In this document: piece after piece, positions 1 to 8,874 of the stretch
Layout of the letters: each line of letters opens with the position of its first letter
Numbering within the stretch: the stretch's first letter is position 1
Assembly: GCF_009727155.1 (NCBI RefSeq)
Contig: NZ_WNWM01000002.1
Location: 3,100,001-3,164,000 of the forward strand
Source of the DNA: Pseudoduganella dura
GTDB lineage: Bacteria; Pseudomonadota; Gammaproteobacteria; Burkholderiales; Burkholderiaceae_D
Length of the DNA stretch: 64,000 nt
Direction: 5' to 3'
Notes under the pieces: generated by a model
What the model was told of the DNA's origin: nothing
Database searches by the model: none
The model's input: the letters and a program-made list of their open reading frames with translations, nothing else
Translations under genes and position numbers: made by a program

Positions 1-1
1 G

Positions 2-1411
2 CTGCAGCAGCAGATCGGCACCAGGCCGGCAGTGGCCGCGAAGGCGGCGAACACGAACGGGGAATCGGCGCAGTCGAGCGCATCGGCAGAGAAGACCGTG
101 ATCGGACCGGCGGGGGCCGCCGGGGCCGGCGCGGATGCCGGCACCGACACCGTCGCCGGTACGCCCGACCTTGCCGCGAACAGCGCGACCGAAACCCCTA
201 CCGAGACCGCCACCAAGGCCGACATCGACGGCCTGCGCACCGACCTGGAAAACTACAAGTACGAGCAGAAACGCAATCGCGAAACCAAGACGGCGCTCAC
301 CACGCGTGGCACCACGATCGGCGGCAGCGTGCAGGCCCGCGCCACCGCGCAGAGCACGCCCGTGAAGACGGGCAGCACGTCGACGTCGTCGGACCGCTAT
401 TCCAGCTTCGACATCCCGCAGGCCACGCTCAATTTCGCCGGCAGCCTGTACCGCGATTACTCGGAAGGCCGCAACCTCGATTACCGCCTGGCGTTCGCCT
501 ATGCGAAAAACAGCCCCGGTACCGACGGCAGCCAGCTCAATGCCACCGATGCGTATATCCGCTACAGCCCGTTCCCCACGCTGACCGGCCTGGAAGACCC
601 GCGCCTGACGATCACGCTGGGCCAGCAGCAGATTCCGTTCGGCCTGGAAGCGCAGATCGGCGAAGAGCTGCGTCCCGTGATCAACAATGCGCTGTTCCTC
701 GGCGGCCTGGGCGTGGGCACGCGCCAGATCGGCCTGATCGTGCGCGGCGACTACGATCCGTATGTCGACTACGGCTTCAACTACCGTGCGCCATTGCTCG
801 AATATGCGTTCGGCGTGGTCAATGGCGCCGGCCCGAACAAGTCGGACGACAACAACCACAAGGACTACATCGCCCGCGTGGCGTTCACGCTGCCGGTCGA
901 TTACTACAGCGTGTTCCGCGAGCTCAAGTTCGGCTTGTCGGCCTACAAGGGCCAGAAGAACCTGACCGCCGGCACCGCGGCCACCGTGGTGGGCCAGGGC
1001 AAGCGCGACCGCTACGGCTTCGACATCTACTACAACCACGCACCGTTCGGCGTCACCTACGAATACGCGGAAGGCCGCGACGGCACCGTGAACAACGGTC
1101 CGGACATCAAGTCGCGCGGCCAGTACCTGACCGCCTTCTACACGTGGGGCGAGCAGTGGATCGCCAGTTCGCGGGCGCAGGCGAAATACGACGACTACTG
1201 GCCGAAGTCCTACCAGCTGTTCGCGCGCTACGACACGTTCGACCCGAACCGGGCACTGGGCAACGACAAGACCAAGGCCGCCATCCTCGGCTTCAACCTG
1301 TTCTTTGCCGAGACCACCAAGTTCCAGCTCAACCTGAACCACTACGACTACCAGAACCCGGCGCAGCGCAGCGCGAACGAGCTGCTGGCGCAGTTCCAGT
1401 TCGGGTTCTGA
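2..1411 (+). CDS. Phosphate-selective porin O/P-like outer-membrane porin, 5' end outside window
   Basis: The frame is open to the first base, so the true start and most of the signal peptide lie upstream; GTG at 32 is only the first in-frame start visible. An A/T/G-rich linker is followed near residues 65-85 (counted from 32) by a charged heptad-like segment, which would form the periplasmic trimerising coiled coil. After it comes a long run of alternating aromatic and polar residues ending in Phe, typical of an outer-membrane barrel. The segment around GQQQIPFGLE resembles OprO/OprP-family porins. The family makes anion channels; the substrate here is unknown. It lies just ahead of a large ABC import operon and could supply the outer-membrane step for it, which is inference from position. 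Confidence 0.8.
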   Translation: MQQQIGTRPAVAAKAANTNGESAQSSASAEKTVIGPAGAAGAGADAGTDTVAGTPDLAANSATETPTETATKADIDGLRTDLENYKYEQKRNRETKTALTTRGTTIGGSVQARATAQSTPVKTGSTSTSSDRYSSFDIPQATLNFAGSLYRDYSEGRNLDYRLAFAYAKNSPGTDGSQLNATDAYIRYSPFPTLTGLEDPRLTITLGQQQIPFGLEAQIGEELRPVINNALFLGGLGVGTRQIGLIVRGDYDPYVDYGFNYRAPLLEYAFGVVNGAGPNKSDDNNHKDYIARVAFTLPVDYYSVFRELKFGLSAYKGQKNLTAGTAATVVGQGKRDRYGFDIYYNHAPFGVTYEYAEGRDGTVNNGPDIKSRGQYLTAFYTWGEQWIASSRAQAKYDDYWPKSYQLFARYDTFDPNRALGNDKTKAAILGFNLFFAETTKFQLNLNHYDYQNPAQRSANELLAQFQFGF

Positions 1412-1458
1412 GCCATGACGCCGTCATTGAAACTTGGTTACTTTCTTTTCAATAGTGA

Positions 1459-1503
1459 TGAACCGGCATTGAACCGCCTCCCGTTTGAACCGATATTGAA
1501 CCG
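1459..1503 (+). promoter_or_regulatory. Four direct repeats TGAACCG in two 11-bp-spaced pairs
   Basis: TGAACCG occurs at 1459, 1470, 1486 and 1497. Within each pair the starts are 11 bp apart (7-bp word, 4-bp spacer), and the two pairs are offset by 27 bp. This sits in the only gap between the porin and the first binding-protein gene. The geometry resembles OmpR/PhoB-type direct-repeat boxes. Equally, it could be one of the degenerate tandem repeats common between genes in this window. Confidence 0.45.
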
Positions 1504-1533
1504 CTTTATAGATCAGCATTCCAGGAACCAGCC

Positions 1534-2628
1534 ATGAAACTGTCACGCTTACGTACCGCTACTGTCCTGCTGACCGCCATCGCAGCGGGCGTGCTGGCCT
1601 TTGCCGCCCCCGTCGCCGTCGCGCAGGACAAGCCCAAGGTCATCAGGATTTCCTATTCCAGCGCCGGTACCGGCGGCCGCCCGCTCACCGGCGGCACGTC
1701 GATCGCCACCGCGCACCAGCAGGGCATCCTGGAAAAGGAATTCGCCAAGGACGGCATCAAGATCCAGTGGACCTTCAACCCCGGCGCCGGCCCCGCCACC
1801 AACGAGCAGCTGGCCAACGGCCTGGCCGACTTTGCCCACCATGGCGACCTGCCGATCATCATCGGCCGCTCCACCGGGCTGAAAACCAAGCTGCTGTTCT
1901 CGTACACGCGCTTCGGCCCGGCCTACATCACCGGCCCGATCGACTCCCCGGCGAAATCGCTGGAAGACCTGAAAGGCAAGAAGCTCGCCGTGTTCAAGGG
2001 CACGGCCAGCCAGCTGGCGCTGGGCCGTATCCTCAAGAAACATGGCTTCACCGAACGCGACTTCAAGACCGTGAGCATGGATGGCGACACGCTGCGCGCG
2101 GCGATCGCCACCAAGGATGTCGATGGCGGCTTCATCGCACCGTTCGACCTGGAGGCGCGCGGTGTCGGCAAGGTGATCTATTCGACCGGCCCCGATCCCG
2201 AGCTGACTTCGCAGGGCGTGTTCTGGGTCTCCGAGGACTTCGAGAAAAAATACCCGGACATCGTGCAGCGCGTGGTGACCGCGCTCATCAAGGTCACGGC
2301 CTGGAGTTCGGAAGAAAAGAACCGCGAAGCGCAATACAAGCTGTGGTCGAACTCCGGCACCAGCTACTACGAATACCAGAAGACCTTCGCCGACGTGCCG
2401 CTGAAATGGCGCCTGTCGCCGCTGCTGGACGAGTACTTCGTCGAGAACCTGAAGAAGTCGATCGTGCAGGCCAAGGAGTTCAAGCTGATCCGCCGCGACG
2501 TCAGCGTGGATGGCTGGCTGGCGCCGAAGTACCTGAACACGGCGCTGAAGGAGCTGAAGCTGGAAGGCTACTGGCCGGAGTTCAATGCCGCCGGCAAGCC
2601 GAAGGCGGCGCAGGTGGCGCAGAACTGA
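1534..2628 (+). CDS. ABC transporter substrate-binding protein (SsuA/TauA/NrtA-like), copy 1
   Basis: A 364-residue periplasmic binding protein with an N-terminal signal peptide (about residues 1-30, ending ...VAVAQ). The mature part begins with a beta strand around KVIRISYSS and contains the loop FNPGAGPATNEQLANG and the phrase KGTASQLALGRILKKHG, as in NMT1/SsuA-like type I importers for sulfonates, taurine, nitrate or similar small anions. It is nearly identical over its length to the next gene, so the two arose by recent tandem duplication. It opens a co-directional operon of permeases and one ATPase. The ligand cannot be read from the sequence. Confidence 0.85.
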   Translation: MKLSRLRTATVLLTAIAAGVLAFAAPVAVAQDKPKVIRISYSSAGTGGRPLTGGTSIATAHQQGILEKEFAKDGIKIQWTFNPGAGPATNEQLANGLADFAHHGDLPIIIGRSTGLKTKLLFSYTRFGPAYITGPIDSPAKSLEDLKGKKLAVFKGTASQLALGRILKKHGFTERDFKTVSMDGDTLRAAIATKDVDGGFIAPFDLEARGVGKVIYSTGPDPELTSQGVFWVSEDFEKKYPDIVQRVVTALIKVTAWSSEEKNREAQYKLWSNSGTSYYEYQKTFADVPLKWRLSPLLDEYFVENLKKSIVQAKEFKLIRRDVSVDGWLAPKYLNTALKELKLEGYWPEFNAAGKPKAAQVAQN

Positions 2629-2689
2629 CCGGCTGATGACGCCGCGCCCGCCGGTACCTGTCCCGCGTATTGAAACCGAGGAGATCGCC

Positions 2690-3823
2690 ATGACATTCCC
2701 ACGCGTTCGCACGTTCCGCATTGCCGCCGCCCTGTTGACCGGCGCCGCCGCGGGCGCATTGGCCTTCGCCATGCCCCTGGCAGTGGCGCAGGACAGGCCA
2801 ACGCAGGACAGGTCAGCGCACGACAAGCCGAAGGTGATCCGGATCTCGTATGCCAGCGCAGGCACCGGCGGCCGGCCGATCGTCGGCGGCTCGGTGGTCG
2901 CCACCGCGCACCAGCAGGGCGTGCTGGAAAAGGAATTCGCCAGGGACGGCATCAAGGTGCAGTGGACCTTCAACCCCGGCGCCGGTCCGGCCACCAACGA
3001 GCAGCTGGCCAACGGCCTGGCCGATTTCGCCGTGCACGGCGACCTGCCGATCATCATCGGCTGTTCGACGGGGCTGAAGACGAAGATCCTGTTCTCGGTC
3101 GCGCGCTTCGGCCCGTCGTACATCACCGGCACGGTCGATTCGCCGGCCAAATCGCTGGAAGACCTGAAGGGCAAGCGCCTCGCCGTGTTCAAGGGCACGG
3201 CCAGCCAGCTGGCGCTGGGCCGCATCCTGAAGAAGCACGGCTTCACCGAGCGCGATTTCAAGACCGTCAGCATGGATGGCGACACGCTGCGCGCGGCGAT
3301 CGCCACCAAGGATGTCGATGCCGGCTTCATCGCGCCGTTCGACCTGGAGGCGCGGGGCGTGGGCAAGCTGCTCTACTCGACCGGGCCCGATCCCGACCTG
3401 ACGTCGCAATCGGTGTTCTGGGTGTCCGAGGAGTTCGAGAAAAAATATCCGGACATCGTGCAGCGCGTGACCACCGCGCTGGTCAGGGTGGCCGCCTGGA
3501 GCTCGGATGAACAGAACCGCCAGGCCCAGTACAAGCTGTGGTCCAACTCCGGCACCAGCTACTACGAATACCAGAAGACCTTTGCCGAAACGCCTTTGAG
3601 GTGGCGGCTGTCGCCGCTGCTGGACGAGTACTTCTTCGAGAACCTGAAGAAATCGATCGTCCAGGCCAGGGAGTTCAGGCTGATCCGGCGCGATGTCGAC
3701 CCGGGCCACTGGCTGGCGCCCCAGTACCTGGCAGCGGCGCTGAAGGAGCTGAAGCTGGAAGGCTACTGGCAGGAGTTCGATACCGCCGGCAAGCCGAAGT
3801 CGCCTCGGGTGGCGCAGAACTGA
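2690..3823 (+). CDS. ABC transporter substrate-binding protein, copy 2 (tandem paralogue)
   Basis: A 377-residue protein with a signal peptide (MTFPRVRTFRIAAALLTG...) and a mature region that matches the preceding binding protein almost residue for residue. Differences cluster at the N-terminal linker (a QDRPTQDRSAHDK insertion) and at scattered positions such as HHGDLPIIIGRS versus VHGDLPIIIGCS in the likely ligand cleft. ATG 2690 is chosen because GAGGAG lies just upstream and the signal peptide begins there, although the frame is open earlier. Retention of two close copies suggests dosage or slightly different ligands; this is inference. Confidence 0.85.
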   Translation: MTFPRVRTFRIAAALLTGAAAGALAFAMPLAVAQDRPTQDRSAHDKPKVIRISYASAGTGGRPIVGGSVVATAHQQGVLEKEFARDGIKVQWTFNPGAGPATNEQLANGLADFAVHGDLPIIIGCSTGLKTKILFSVARFGPSYITGTVDSPAKSLEDLKGKRLAVFKGTASQLALGRILKKHGFTERDFKTVSMDGDTLRAAIATKDVDAGFIAPFDLEARGVGKLLYSTGPDPDLTSQSVFWVSEEFEKKYPDIVQRVTTALVRVAAWSSDEQNRQAQYKLWSNSGTSYYEYQKTFAETPLRWRLSPLLDEYFFENLKKSIVQAREFRLIRRDVDPGHWLAPQYLAAALKELKLEGYWQEFDTAGKPKSPRVAQN

Positions 3824-3848
3824 ACGTTTTTCAACCTGACGGATTGCC

Positions 3849-4721
3849 ATGAACACCGCCTCCTCCACCGCAGCCCATGTTTCACCTCATGTGTCACCTG
3901 TTCCGCCGCGCGCAACGTCGCGCGCGGCGCCGCGCTGGCAAGCGCTGGCATCCACGCTGGGCACCCGTGCCTTCAACTTCGCCGCAGGGCTGATCCTGCC
4001 GCTGCTGCTGCTCGGCCTGTGGCAGTACGCCGTCGACCGGCAATGGCTGGCCGAACAGATCCTGCCGGCGCCCGCGCTCGTGTGGCAGTCGCTGGTCGAG
4101 CTGTGGGAGAACGGCGACCTGACATCCAATCTCGCCATCAGCCTCGTGCGGCTGGGCTGGAGCCTCGCCATCGGCGGCGGCACCGGCTTCCTGCTGGGCA
4201 TCGCGATGGGCATCTCGCCCACGATCAAGGCCTATGTGTATCCCGGCTTCCAGCTGGTGTCGCAATTCCCCGTGATCGGCTGGGTGCCGCTGCTGATCAT
4301 CTTCGCCGGCATCGGCGAGGCGCTGAAGATCTCGGCGATCTCGATCGCCGTCGTCGTGCCGGTGGCCGTCAACACCTTCAAGGGCATCCGCAACATTCCG
4401 CGCGCGTTGCTGGAAGTGGCCGCCGTCTACCGGTTCACGTTCTGGCAGAAGGTGCGCCGGCTGGTGCTGCCCGCCGCGTCGGCCGGCATCTTCAACGGCC
4501 TGCGCCAGGGCGTGATGCAGGCCTGGCTGTCGCTGGTGTTCGTGGAGCTGCTCGCTTCGAGCGAAGGCATCGGCTACCTGATGGTGTGGGGCCGCCAACT
4601 TCTGCAGCTCGATATCGTGGTGGTCGGCATGATCGTCATCGGCACCGTGGGCATCGTGCTGGACCGCCTGCTGGCCTGGGGCGAAGCGCGCCTGCAGGGC
4701 TGGCAGCGCCGGGCTTATTGA
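3849..4721 (+). CDS. ABC transporter permease, SsuC/TauC type (subtype A, copy 1)
   Basis: A 290-residue inner-membrane protein with about six hydrophobic segments and the cytoplasmic EAA-type loop LEVAAVYRFTFWQKVRRLVLP that contacts the ATPase. The region YVYPGFQLVSQFPVIGWVPL closely matches the third permease in this operon (YLYPTFRLIAQVPSIGWLPL) but not the second or fourth, which defines two permease subtypes. It begins 25 nt after the second binding-protein gene, and its stop lies 11 nt before the next permease. It forms part of the translocation pore of a BPD-type importer. Confidence 0.88.
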   Translation: MNTASSTAAHVSPHVSPVPPRATSRAAPRWQALASTLGTRAFNFAAGLILPLLLLGLWQYAVDRQWLAEQILPAPALVWQSLVELWENGDLTSNLAISLVRLGWSLAIGGGTGFLLGIAMGISPTIKAYVYPGFQLVSQFPVIGWVPLLIIFAGIGEALKISAISIAVVVPVAVNTFKGIRNIPRALLEVAAVYRFTFWQKVRRLVLPAASAGIFNGLRQGVMQAWLSLVFVELLASSEGIGYLMVWGRQLLQLDIVVVGMIVIGTVGIVLDRLLAWGEARLQGWQRRAY

Positions 4722-4732
4722 GGAAACCGAGA

Positions 4733-5503
4733 ATGAAATCGATTCGTGAAACGGACCTGCGCGGCTTCGTGCTGCCCGTGGCCTTCCTGGTGCTGTGGTA
4801 CGTGGTGACGGCACTGCAGCTGGTGAACACCAAGTTGATCGTGCCGCCCGGCGCCGTGCTCGACAGTGCATGGAAAGTCGTCACCAGCGGCCAGCTGCTG
4901 GGCGGCCTGCAGGCGAGCCTGACGCGCGACATCGCCGGCTTTGCCGCCGGCAGCGCGGCTGGCATCCTGCTCGGCCTGCTGCTGGGCATTTCGCGCTGGG
5001 CGGAACGGCTGATCGGCCCCACCTTCCACACGCTCAAGCAGATCTCGCTGTTTGCCTGGCTGCCGCTGCTGTCCACGTGGCTGGGCACAGGTGAAGCGGC
5101 GAAGATCCTGTTCGTCGCGCTGTCCGCGTTTTATCCGGTGGCCCTGAGCACGTTCGAAGGCGTGCGCGGCGTGACCCGCGCGCAGGTCGAGGTGGCGCGC
5201 GTGCTGGGCTTCAACCGCTGGCAACTGGTGTCGCGCCTGATCCTGCCCGCCGCGTCGCCGCAGATCGCCACCGGCCTGCATCTGGCGCTGCTGTATGCCT
5301 GGCTGGCCACGATCGGCGCCGAGTACCTGCTGGGCTCGTCGGCGCAAGGCATCGGCAACGTGGTCATCCGCGGCAAGGCCACCTTCCACGTCGAGCTGAT
5401 CATCGTCGGCATGCTACTGATCGGGCTGGTCGGCATGGTGCTGAACCGCCTGGCCTCCCTGGTCGAATCCCGCGTGCTGCACTGGCGCGGCCCTGTGCAC
5501 TGA
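4733..5503 (+). CDS. ABC transporter permease, SsuC/TauC type (subtype B, copy 1)
   Basis: A 256-residue multi-pass permease. ATG 4733 is preceded by GAGGAAACCGAGA and starts directly before the first transmembrane helix; the frame runs open through the previous gene but has no support there. The phrase HTLKQISLFAWLPLL and the EAA loop EVARVLGFNRWQLVSRLILP match the fourth permease of the operon much better than its immediate neighbours. It probably pairs with the preceding subtype A permease as a heterodimer, whereas the Ssu/Tau family usually uses a homodimer; the pairing is inference from gene order. Confidence 0.88.
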   Translation: MKSIRETDLRGFVLPVAFLVLWYVVTALQLVNTKLIVPPGAVLDSAWKVVTSGQLLGGLQASLTRDIAGFAAGSAAGILLGLLLGISRWAERLIGPTFHTLKQISLFAWLPLLSTWLGTGEAAKILFVALSAFYPVALSTFEGVRGVTRAQVEVARVLGFNRWQLVSRLILPAASPQIATGLHLALLYAWLATIGAEYLLGSSAQGIGNVVIRGKATFHVELIIVGMLLIGLVGMVLNRLASLVESRVLHWRGPVH

Positions 5504-5523
5504 AGCTCACCGATCGATAAACC

Positions 5524-6351
5524 ATGTCCTCTCTGACCATTGCCCTGCCCTCCATCGGCGAAAAGCAGCCTGCCAGGCTGCTGCGCTGGAACGACGGCCT
5601 GACGCGCTTTGCGCTGTCCTGGCCCTTCCCGCTCGCGGTGCTGCTGATCTGGTATGTCGCTGCGGAATACGAATGGCTGCCGCCGCAGATCCTGCCGCCG
5701 CCATCGATGGTGGCGTCCACGTTCATCGACCTGGTGCGCACCGGCGAGCTGCCGGAAAACCTGTGGATCAGCATGTGGCGCGTGCTGGCGGGCTTCGCGG
5801 CCGGCGGGCTGGGCGGCCTGGCGCTCGGTGTGCTGATGGGCCTGTCGCCGACGGCCAAGGATTACCTGTATCCCACCTTCCGCCTGATCGCCCAGGTGCC
5901 GTCGATCGGCTGGCTGCCCCTGTTGATGATGCTGGTGGGGATTGGCGAAGCGCTGAAGATCATCCTGATCTCGAAGGCCGCCTTCGTGCCGATCGCGCTG
6001 AACACCTACAAGGGCCTGCAGGGCGTGTCGACCCGCTTCATCGAGGTGGCCCGGGTGTACCGCTTCACGCGCTGGCAGCTGCTGTCGAAGGTGGTGTTCC
6101 CCGCCGCGCTGCCGCAGGTGTGGAACGGCATCCGCTACGGCCTCACGCATGCGTGGCTGGCGCTGGTGGCGGTGGAACTGCTGGCATCGTCCGAAGGGCT
6201 GGGCTTCATGATCGTCTACGGGCGGCAGCTGTACCAGCTCGACGTGGTGCTGGCCGCCGTGGTCGTGGTCGGTGCGATCGGTTTCGCGCTCGACAAGATC
6301 CTGGCGCTGATCGAACAACGCCTGCTGCGCTGGCGCACGGATGGCTTTTAA
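5524..6351 (+). CDS. ABC transporter permease, SsuC/TauC type (subtype A, copy 2)
   Basis: A 275-residue permease with an N-terminal cytoplasmic extension (about 35 residues) before the first helix. It shares YLYPTFRLIAQVPSIGWLPLL, IGEALKI and the EAA-like IEVARVYRFTRWQLLSKVVFP with the permease at 3849, so the A-B pair appears to have been duplicated as a unit. The gap to the gene before is 20 nt, and the next permease starts 28 nt after this stop. It belongs to the same importer operon and would dock on the single ATPase encoded downstream. Confidence 0.88.
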   Translation: MSSLTIALPSIGEKQPARLLRWNDGLTRFALSWPFPLAVLLIWYVAAEYEWLPPQILPPPSMVASTFIDLVRTGELPENLWISMWRVLAGFAAGGLGGLALGVLMGLSPTAKDYLYPTFRLIAQVPSIGWLPLLMMLVGIGEALKIILISKAAFVPIALNTYKGLQGVSTRFIEVARVYRFTRWQLLSKVVFPAALPQVWNGIRYGLTHAWLALVAVELLASSEGLGFMIVYGRQLYQLDVVLAAVVVVGAIGFALDKILALIEQRLLRWRTDGF

Positions 6352-6379
6352 GCCGGGCTTTTACTACAGAGGAACCACG

Positions 6380-7180
6380 ATGTCGACTGCAACGGATTCC
6401 GGATCACGTATCGACGTGCGCCGCGTGCTGCGCGGGGCCGCATTGCCGGCGCTGCTGTTCACCATCTGGTGGGCCGTATTTCATTTCGGCTGGACCGACT
6501 CGGTGATGTTCGTACCGATCAGCAAGGTGTGGGAAACGGCGGTGCGGCTCTCCGCCACCGGGGAGCTGTGGCGCTCGCTGGGCGCATCGCTGGCGCGCGA
6601 CCTGGCCGGGTTCGCCCTGGGCAGCACGATCGGCTTCGGCGTCGGTATCGCGCTCGGCCTGTCGCGGCTGCTGGAAAACCTCGTGGGTCCCACGCTGCAT
6701 ACCATCAAGCAGATCTCGCTGTTCGCGTGGATCCCGCTGATCTCGGTATGGTTCGGCCTGGGCGATACCGCCAAGGTGGTGTTCCTGTCGCTGGCGGCGT
6801 TCTTCCCCGTCGTGCTGAACACCTTCGAAGGCATCCGCAGCGTGCCGCGCGAGCTGATCGAGGTGGGCCGCGTGTTCGCGCTCACGCCGGCGCAGATGCT
6901 GCGGCGCGTGGTGCTGCCGGCCGCGCTGCCGTCGATCTTCAACGGCGTGCACCTGGCGCTGATTTACGCATGGCTGGCCACGCTGGGCGCCGAATACCTG
7001 CTCACGTCCGGCATCGGCATCGGCAACCTGCTCACCGACGGCCGCGAACACCTGTGGATGGACCAGGTGCTGCTGGGCATCGTCATCGTCGGGTTCGTCG
7101 GTTTCACGCTGAACCTCATTGCAAACCATATCGAAGGCCGGCTGCTGCGGTGGCGCGGCACGTCGACCGGACAATACTGA
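6380..7180 (+). CDS. ABC transporter permease, SsuC/TauC type (subtype B, copy 2)
   Basis: A 266-residue permease. ATG 6380 follows CAGAGGAACCACG, a good ribosome site; an in-frame ATG at 6341 would overlap the previous gene and lacks one. HTIKQISLFAWIPLISVW, the EGIRSVPRELIEVGRVFALTP loop and the C-terminal VEGFTLN-like helix pair it with the permease at 4733. It completes the A-B-A-B set. With only one ATPase gene, both permease pairs probably share the nucleotide-binding subunit. Confidence 0.88.
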   Translation: MSTATDSGSRIDVRRVLRGAALPALLFTIWWAVFHFGWTDSVMFVPISKVWETAVRLSATGELWRSLGASLARDLAGFALGSTIGFGVGIALGLSRLLENLVGPTLHTIKQISLFAWIPLISVWFGLGDTAKVVFLSLAAFFPVVLNTFEGIRSVPRELIEVGRVFALTPAQMLRRVVLPAALPSIFNGVHLALIYAWLATLGAEYLLTSGIGIGNLLTDGREHLWMDQVLLGIVIVGFVGFTLNLIANHIEGRLLRWRGTSTGQY

Positions 7181-7196
7181 TCATCCTGGAGAACAC

Positions 7197-8015
7197 ATGG
7201 CACACGCAGGCACGCTGGAAATCAGCAATCTGAGCAAGCAATACCGGGTCAAGGGCGAAGCCTTGCCCGTCCTCGACAACATCTCGCTGTCGATCCGGCC
7301 CGGCGAATTCATCAGCATCGTCGGCTCCAGCGGCTGCGGCAAGTCCACGCTGCTGCGGCTCGTGATCGGCCTGGAAAACGACTACCAGGGCGAGATCCTG
7401 CTCGACGGCAAAAAGGTCGTCGGCACGAGCCTGGAACGGGGCATCGTGTTCCAGGAGCACCGGCTGTTCCCGTGGCTGACGGTGGAGCAGAACGTGGCCA
7501 TGGGCCTGCTCAATGCCGACCTGCCGGAAGCGGAAAAGCGCGCGTCGGTGCAGGAACACATCGAGCTCGTCGGCCTGAAAGGGTTCGAGACGGCCCACCC
7601 GTACCAGCTGTCGGGCGGCATGTCGCAGCGCGTGGCGATCGCCCGGGCGCTCGTCAACCGCCCCGAGGTGTTGCTGCTCGACGAACCGTTCGGCGCGCTC
7701 GATGCGCTGACCCGCGCCCACCTGCAGCAGGAACTGCAGCGCATCTGGGAAGCGGAAGGCATCACCGCCATCCTCGTCACGCACGATGTCGACGAAGCCG
7801 TGTACCTGGGCGACCGCATCGTGGTGATGGAGCCGCGGCCGGGGCGCATCAAGCGCATCGTCGACGTGGACCTGCCGCGCCCGCGCGATCGCGGCAGCTA
7901 CGCATTTGCCGAAATCAAGGACGACGTGCTGGCCGAGTTCTCCGACAAGCCGCGCCCCGAGCTGCTGGACGTGCCCGCGCGCGATTCGGTCTCCGAATGG
8001 CAGTTCTCCTGGTAA
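7197..8015 (+). CDS. ABC transporter ATP-binding protein (SsuB/TauB/NrtD type)
   Basis: A 272-residue ATPase. Walker A GSSGCGKST is at residues 43-51, followed by a Q-loop with VFQEHRLFPWLTV, the signature LSGGMSQR near residue 140, Walker B LLLDEP and the switch histidine in LVTHDVDEA. ATG 7197 is preceded by CCTGGAGAACAC; an upstream in-frame ATG at 7119 lies inside the permease gene and is unlikely. It is the only ATPase in an operon with four permeases and three binding proteins, so it probably energises all of them. Confidence 0.93.
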   Translation: MAHAGTLEISNLSKQYRVKGEALPVLDNISLSIRPGEFISIVGSSGCGKSTLLRLVIGLENDYQGEILLDGKKVVGTSLERGIVFQEHRLFPWLTVEQNVAMGLLNADLPEAEKRASVQEHIELVGLKGFETAHPYQLSGGMSQRVAIARALVNRPEVLLLDEPFGALDALTRAHLQQELQRIWEAEGITAILVTHDVDEAVYLGDRIVVMEPRPGRIKRIVDVDLPRPRDRGSYAFAEIKDDVLAEFSDKPRPELLDVPARDSVSEWQFSW

Positions 8016-8039
8016 TTCACACACAAGAAAGCAACCACC

Positions 8040-8867
8040 ATGTCCGATCCCTTTGAATTGTTGAAAGCCCGTTACGGCAACGGCCAGCATGCCCCCACCG
8101 TCGATACGCTGAACCCGGTGCTGGAGACGTTGTTCTCGCACCGTTCGGTGCGCGCCTTCCGGCCCGACCCGCTGCCCGCCGGCACGCTCGACCTGCTGGT
8201 GGCGGCCGCGCAGTCGGCGCCCAGCTCCTCGAATTTGCAGGTGTGGAGCGCCATCGCCGTCGAAAGCCAGGAAGGCCGCGAGCGCATCGCCACCCTGGTC
8301 GGCAACCAGAAGCACGTGCGCGAGGCGCCGCTGTTCCTGGCCTGGCTGGTCGACCTGTCGCGCCTGCAGCGGCTGGCCGCCGAACGGGGACGCGAGCTCG
8401 ACGGCGCCGAATACCTCGACACGTTCCTGATGGGCGTGATCGATGCCGCGCTGGCCGCGCAGAACGCCGTCAACGCGGCCGAATCGCTGGGCCTGGGCAC
8501 CGTGTACATCGGCGCATTGCGCAACCAGCCGGAGGCGGTGGCGGCGGAACTGGGCATCAAGCCCGGCGACGGCGTCTACCCCGTGTTCGGCCTCGTCATC
8601 GGCCATCCGGATCCGGAACGGCCGGCCGCCGTGAAGCCGCGCCTGCCGCAATCGTCGGTACTGTACCGCGAGCGCTACACGCCGGCACCGGTCGAGCAGG
8701 AAGTGGGCGGCTACGACGAAGCGATGCGCGCGTTCTACGAGTCGCAGGGGCTGCCCGTCACCACGTGGAGCGAGCACTCGCTGGCGCGCCTGAAGAGCCC
8801 CGAGGAACTGAAAGGACGGCACCGCCTCAGGGAAGCCCTGGCCGGCCTGGGCTTCCCGTTGCGCTAG
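8040..8867 (+). CDS. Nitroreductase-family FMN oxidoreductase (NfsA/Frp-like)
   Basis: A 275-residue protein with the FMN-binding start HRSVRAFRPDPLP near residue 30 and the SAPSSSNLQVW segment that lines the flavin. Further on come the dimer helix ALAAQNAVNAAESLGLGTVYIGALRN and the C-terminal R(E)RYTP region typical of NfsA/Frp NAD(P)H-dependent reductases. It starts 24 nt after the ATPase stop, so it is in the transport operon. It may reduce the imported compound or supply reduced flavin to an unlinked monooxygenase, as happens in sulfonate use; this role is inference. Confidence 0.8.
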   Translation: MSDPFELLKARYGNGQHAPTVDTLNPVLETLFSHRSVRAFRPDPLPAGTLDLLVAAAQSAPSSSNLQVWSAIAVESQEGRERIATLVGNQKHVREAPLFLAWLVDLSRLQRLAAERGRELDGAEYLDTFLMGVIDAALAAQNAVNAAESLGLGTVYIGALRNQPEAVAAELGIKPGDGVYPVFGLVIGHPDPERPAAVKPRLPQSSVLYRERYTPAPVEQEVGGYDEAMRAFYESQGLPVTTWSEHSLARLKSPEELKGRHRLREALAGLGFPLR

Positions 8868-8874
8868 GCGGCCG

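Noticed and set aside
1549..3366. A 605-codon minus-strand frame opposite the two binding-protein genes
   Set aside because: It is a high-GC antisense shadow. It is Arg/His/Gly-rich without a domain, and the + strand genes have signal peptides and family motifs.
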